Origin: Gemmatimonadaceae bacterium | Lineage (GTDB): Bacteria; Gemmatimonadota; Gemmatimonadetes; Gemmatimonadales; Gemmatimonadaceae | Length of the DNA stretch: 8,588 nt | Assembly: GCA_014378185.1 (NCBI GenBank) | Contig: JACMOE010000735.1 | Span: 1-8,588 of the forward strand | Direction of reading: 5' to 3' | In this document: positions 6,134 through 8,588 of the stretch, piece after piece | How positions within the stretch are numbered: position 1 is the stretch's first letter | Layout of the letters: the number at the start of each line of letters is the position of its first letter | Position numbers and translations under genes: made by a program | Notes under the pieces: model-generated | The model's database searches: none | What the model was told of the DNA's origin: nothing | What the model saw: only the letters and a program-made list of their open reading frames with translations

Positions 6134-8080
6134 ATGGATAGCGCCCAGTACGCCGAGCTCTTTCTCAGCGAGAGCCGCGAGCACGTGTCGGCCATCAACC
6201 ACTCACTCCTGCAGCTCGAGCGGGGAGTGGGGGGCGATGAGCCCGTGGGCGAGATCTTTCGCTCCGTCCACACCATCAAGGGGATGAGCGCGACCATGGG
6301 TTACACCGCGGTCGCATCCCTCTCGCACGAGCTGGAATCGCTGCTCGACAGCGTGCGGCGCGGCGTGCGCAGCGTGGATGCGCCGCTCATGGAACTGCTT
6401 TTCCAGTCTGCCGACGTGCTGGAGCATGCCATCGAGGGTGCGGTGCAGGGGCGGGCGAACGACGCGGAGGTGGACGCCGTGCTGGCGCACCTTCGGGGCC
6501 AGGCTGCACCGGCCAGTGCCGCGCATCCGTCGCATGCCGACTCCGCTCCACACGACGCCCCTGACGGGGCATGGACTGCCGCCGCGCCGGCCGGCGACGG
6601 CCTGCTCGTCCGCATCCGGCTGGTGCACGGCACCCCACTCAAGGGCGTGCGCGCGTTCCTGGCCGTCCAGGCCGCGAAGGCGCTCGGCGAGGTGGTGGGG
6701 TGCTCGCCGTCGCTCGACGCCATGCAGGCCAACGACTTCGACCACGATTTCGCGATCCGGCTGGTGACCGGGCGCTCGGCGGACGACGTCGTGAATGTCT
6801 TGCGCAAGGCGGGCGACGTGGAGGACGTGCAGGCGGGTGACGACGCTCCCGCGCCGATGCCTCGGCAGACGATGGAGTTCAACGTCGCCGAACTGGCGGA
6901 GTCCACCCCGCTCATTGCCGCCGTGGAGCCGGAGGCGCGCAAGCAGCGCAGCGTGCGCATCGACCTCCGCCGGCTCGACAACCTGATGAACCTCATCGGG
7001 GAACTGGTCATCACGAGGGGGCGGCTGGTACAACTCGCCACCACGTGCGAGGACCCTGCGCTCGTAGAGGCGGTGGCGCAGGCGTCGCGACTCGTGGCGG
7101 ACCTTCAGGACGAGATCATGACGAGCCGCATGGTGCCCGTGTGGCAGGTGTTCGACCGTTTTCCGCGCCTCGTGCGCGACGCGGCGCGCTCGGTGGGCAA
7201 GGAGGTGAATTTCGAGATCGAGGGGAAGGAGGTTGAACTGGACCGCTCGATGCTCGAGGAGGTCGGCGAGCCCATCGTGCACCTGCTCCGCAACGCCGTG
7301 GATCACGGCATCGAGGCACCCGATGTGCGCATCGCGAAGGGAAAGCCGGCTGCAGGCCGCCTCACGCTCAGCGCCCTCCGCGACCGCTCGGCGGTGGCCA
7401 TTCGCGTCAGCGATGACGGCAAGGGGATCGACCGGAGCCGGGTGCTGTCGCGCGCGCGGGAAAATGGCCTGATCGATGACGCGCGGACGGAGTTGAGCGA
7501 TGACGAGCTCGTGCGACTCATTGCGCGCGCCGGCTTCTCCACGTCCGACAAGGTCACCGACCTGTCGGGTCGCGGCGTGGGGGTGGATGCGGTCTACAAC
7601 CGCGTCCGGTCGCTCGGCGGCTCGGTGGACATCCGCAGCGTTCCGGATGAGGGAACCACCGTGACGCTCCGGCTGCCCCTCACGCTGGCCATCGTGCGGG
7701 CACTGCTGGCACGCGTTGGCGACGAGGTCTATGCCGTACCGATGACGCACGTGAGCGAAACCGTGGAGCTTCGGCCGGAAATCCAGCGCGCCGTGCAGGG
7801 GCGCGAGGTGCTGCTGATGCGGGATGAGGTGCTGCCGCTGGTGAGACTGCGGTCATTGGTGGATTTTGAGGGGGAGCCTCCGCGTGGCCTCGAGCAGGTG
7901 GTCGTCGTCGAACTGGCGGAACGTCGCGCCGCCCTGGTCGTCGATGCATTGATCGGACAGCAGGAAATCGTCGTCAAGCAGTTCGACGGCGTGCAGGACG
8001 CCCGCCTGTTGTTCGGCGGGGCAACCATTCTCGGCGACGGAGCCCCGGCGCTGATCCTCGATGTAAGCAGCCTTCTCTAA
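6134..8080 (+). CDS. cheA: Chemotaxis histidine kinase CheA
   Basis: CheA is the dimeric cytoplasmic kinase of the chemoreceptor array. The 648-residue protein has the full five-domain order. P1 Hpt domain (1-120) carries phosphoacceptor H46 in SVHTIKG. An Ala/Pro/His-rich linker (122-155) leads to P2, the response-regulator docking domain (about 157-233), resembling the Thermotoga version. P3 dimerisation (about 272-335) includes LMNLIGELVITRGRL. P4 ATPase (about 336-515) shows the N box HLLRNAVDHGIE (383-394), G1 box SDDGKGID (426-433), F box AGFSTSD (466-472) and G2 box LSGRGVGVDAV (477-487). P5 CheW-like domain (516-648) binds CheW and receptors. All catalytic motifs are intact. ATG 6134 is preceded by GGAAG at 3 nt spacing and lies 36 nt after cheY, the largest gap in the window. 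No receiver domain is fused to it. Confidence 0.97.
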   Translation: MDSAQYAELFLSESREHVSAINHSLLQLERGVGGDEPVGEIFRSVHTIKGMSATMGYTAVASLSHELESLLDSVRRGVRSVDAPLMELLFQSADVLEHAIEGAVQGRANDAEVDAVLAHLRGQAAPASAAHPSHADSAPHDAPDGAWTAAAPAGDGLLVRIRLVHGTPLKGVRAFLAVQAAKALGEVVGCSPSLDAMQANDFDHDFAIRLVTGRSADDVVNVLRKAGDVEDVQAGDDAPAPMPRQTMEFNVAELAESTPLIAAVEPEARKQRSVRIDLRRLDNLMNLIGELVITRGRLVQLATTCEDPALVEAVAQASRLVADLQDEIMTSRMVPVWQVFDRFPRLVRDAARSVGKEVNFEIEGKEVELDRSMLEEVGEPIVHLLRNAVDHGIEAPDVRIAKGKPAAGRLTLSALRDRSAVAIRVSDDGKGIDRSRVLSRARENGLIDDARTELSDDELVRLIARAGFSTSDKVTDLSGRGVGVDAVYNRVRSLGGSVDIRSVPDEGTTVTLRLPLTLAIVRALLARVGDEVYAVPMTHVSETVELRPEIQRAVQGREVLLMRDEVLPLVRLRSLVDFEGEPPRGLEQVVVVELAERRAALVVDALIGQQEIVVKQFDGVQDARLLFGGATILGDGAPALILDVSSLL

Positions 8081-8091
8081 ACGGACCGGAT

Positions 8092-8588
8092 ATGGACGAC
8101 CTACGCTCCCTGAAGGCCTTGCAGCTCGACGCGTTGCGCGAAGTGGCGAACATCGGCGCGGGACACGCGGCCACGGCGCTCTCGCAGATGATCAACAGCA
8201 CGATCATGATCAGCGTACCCACGATCAACGTGTCGAGGCTGGAGGACGTGCCGCCGCAGATTTCCGAGCCGGAAGAGCCGGTGGCGGCGGTGCTGATGCA
8301 CATGATGGGCGACCTCACCGGCCGCACCCTGCTCGTGTTTCCAAAACCCACGGCGGTGCGGCTCGCGGAGCTGATGCTGCGCCGGCCAGTGGGATCGAGC
8401 ACCGAGCTGGGTGAAATGGAGCAGTCGGCCATCAAGGAGGCGGGCAACATCCTCAGCAGCGCCTACATGAACGCGCTGAGCGACTTCATGGGGATGATGC
8501 TGCTGCCCTCTCCACCTGCGCTCGCGATCGACATGAGCACGGCAGTGCTCACCACCGCCTACCTGCAGTTCGGGTCGGACAAGGACTA
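8092..8588 (+). CDS. cheC: CheY-P phosphatase CheC, 3'-truncated by window edge
   Basis: CheC dephosphorylates CheY-P, and in Bacillus and Thermotoga it also binds the receptor deamidase CheD. The visible 165 residues contain both pseudo-repeated active-site helices: ALREVANIGAGHAATAL with E17 and N20, and SAIKEAGNILSSAYMNAL with E116 and N119. Having both E-x2-N sites matches true CheC. MINSTIMISVPTINV and GDLTGRTLLVF are typical intervening strands. T. maritima CheC is about 205 residues, so roughly 40 are probably missing. The last two bases, TA, could begin a stop codon, but ending there would cut a core strand, so Tyr is more likely. ATG 8092 is 11 nt after cheA with only a weak GGA-type ribosome site. 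It replaces CheZ, which is not seen in this window. Confidence 0.94.
   Translation, partial: MDDLRSLKALQLDALREVANIGAGHAATALSQMINSTIMISVPTINVSRLEDVPPQISEPEEPVAAVLMHMMGDLTGRTLLVFPKPTAVRLAELMLRRPVGSSTELGEMEQSAIKEAGNILSSAYMNALSDFMGMMLLPSPPALAIDMSTAVLTTAYLQFGSDKD

Noticed and set aside
6203..7750. Minus-strand open frame of 515 codons opposite cheA
   Set aside because: It is the antisense shadow of CheA, with low-complexity His/Arg/Val-rich sequence and no family motif; long antisense frames are common where third positions are G or C.
8587..8588. cheC ending at the window edge (TA as the start of TAA or TAG)
   Set aside because: Ending at 165 residues would cut the CheC fold before its last strands; a Tyr codon is more likely, though the next base is not visible.

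Overview
The window is one dense, rightward, G+C-rich gene block with nine protein genes and no gene on the minus strand. In order: ileS (5' end missing), a DksA/TraR-family zinc-finger gene, two adjacent lspA paralogs, an rluD-type pseudouridine synthase gene, cheW, cheY, cheA and cheC (3' end missing). No tRNA, rRNA, CRISPR array, insertion sequence or obvious intrinsic terminator was seen, and no stretch longer than 36 bases lies between genes.

The organism is probably a free-living, motile, high-GC bacterium outside the enteric Proteobacteria. The isoleucyl-tRNA synthetase is the eukaryote-like type 2 form. The zinc-finger protein resembles the Bacillus YteA type more than E. coli DksA. 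The chemotaxis set uses the CheC phosphatase, and the CheY sequence is strikingly Thermotoga-like. This combination, with the G+C content, would fit Gemmatimonadota or a similar phylum. That is an inference from memory of gene content, not a database result.

Region by region: positions 1-2678 hold translation (IleRS). Positions 2681-3112 hold a small putative RNA-polymerase-binding regulator. Positions 3096-4282 hold two lipoprotein signal peptidases, about 60% identical in their core by my own eye count, both with a complete catalytic aspartate pair. Positions 4279-5298 hold a 23S rRNA pseudouridine synthase. Positions 5288-8588 hold the chemotaxis core: adaptor CheW, response regulator CheY, histidine kinase CheA and CY-P phosphatase CheC. 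CheA would autophosphorylate at His46 under CheW-coupled receptor control, pass phosphate to CheY Asp54, and CheC would remove it. Receptors, CheR, CheB, CheD and flagellar genes are not in the window.

Four successive junctions overlap (dksA-like/lspA1 by 17 nt, lspA1/lspA2 by 4 nt, lspA2/rluD by 4 nt, rluD/cheW by 11 nt). Housekeeping and chemotaxis genes therefore look translationally coupled and probably co-transcribed. The two most unusual points are the tandem lspA duplication and the second copy's start: no ATG, GTG or TTG in its frame preserves the first membrane helix, whereas a CTG overlapping the lspA1 stop sits 7 nt after a GGAG Shine-Dalgarno sequence. I see no wholly new system; the genes are individually recognisable.
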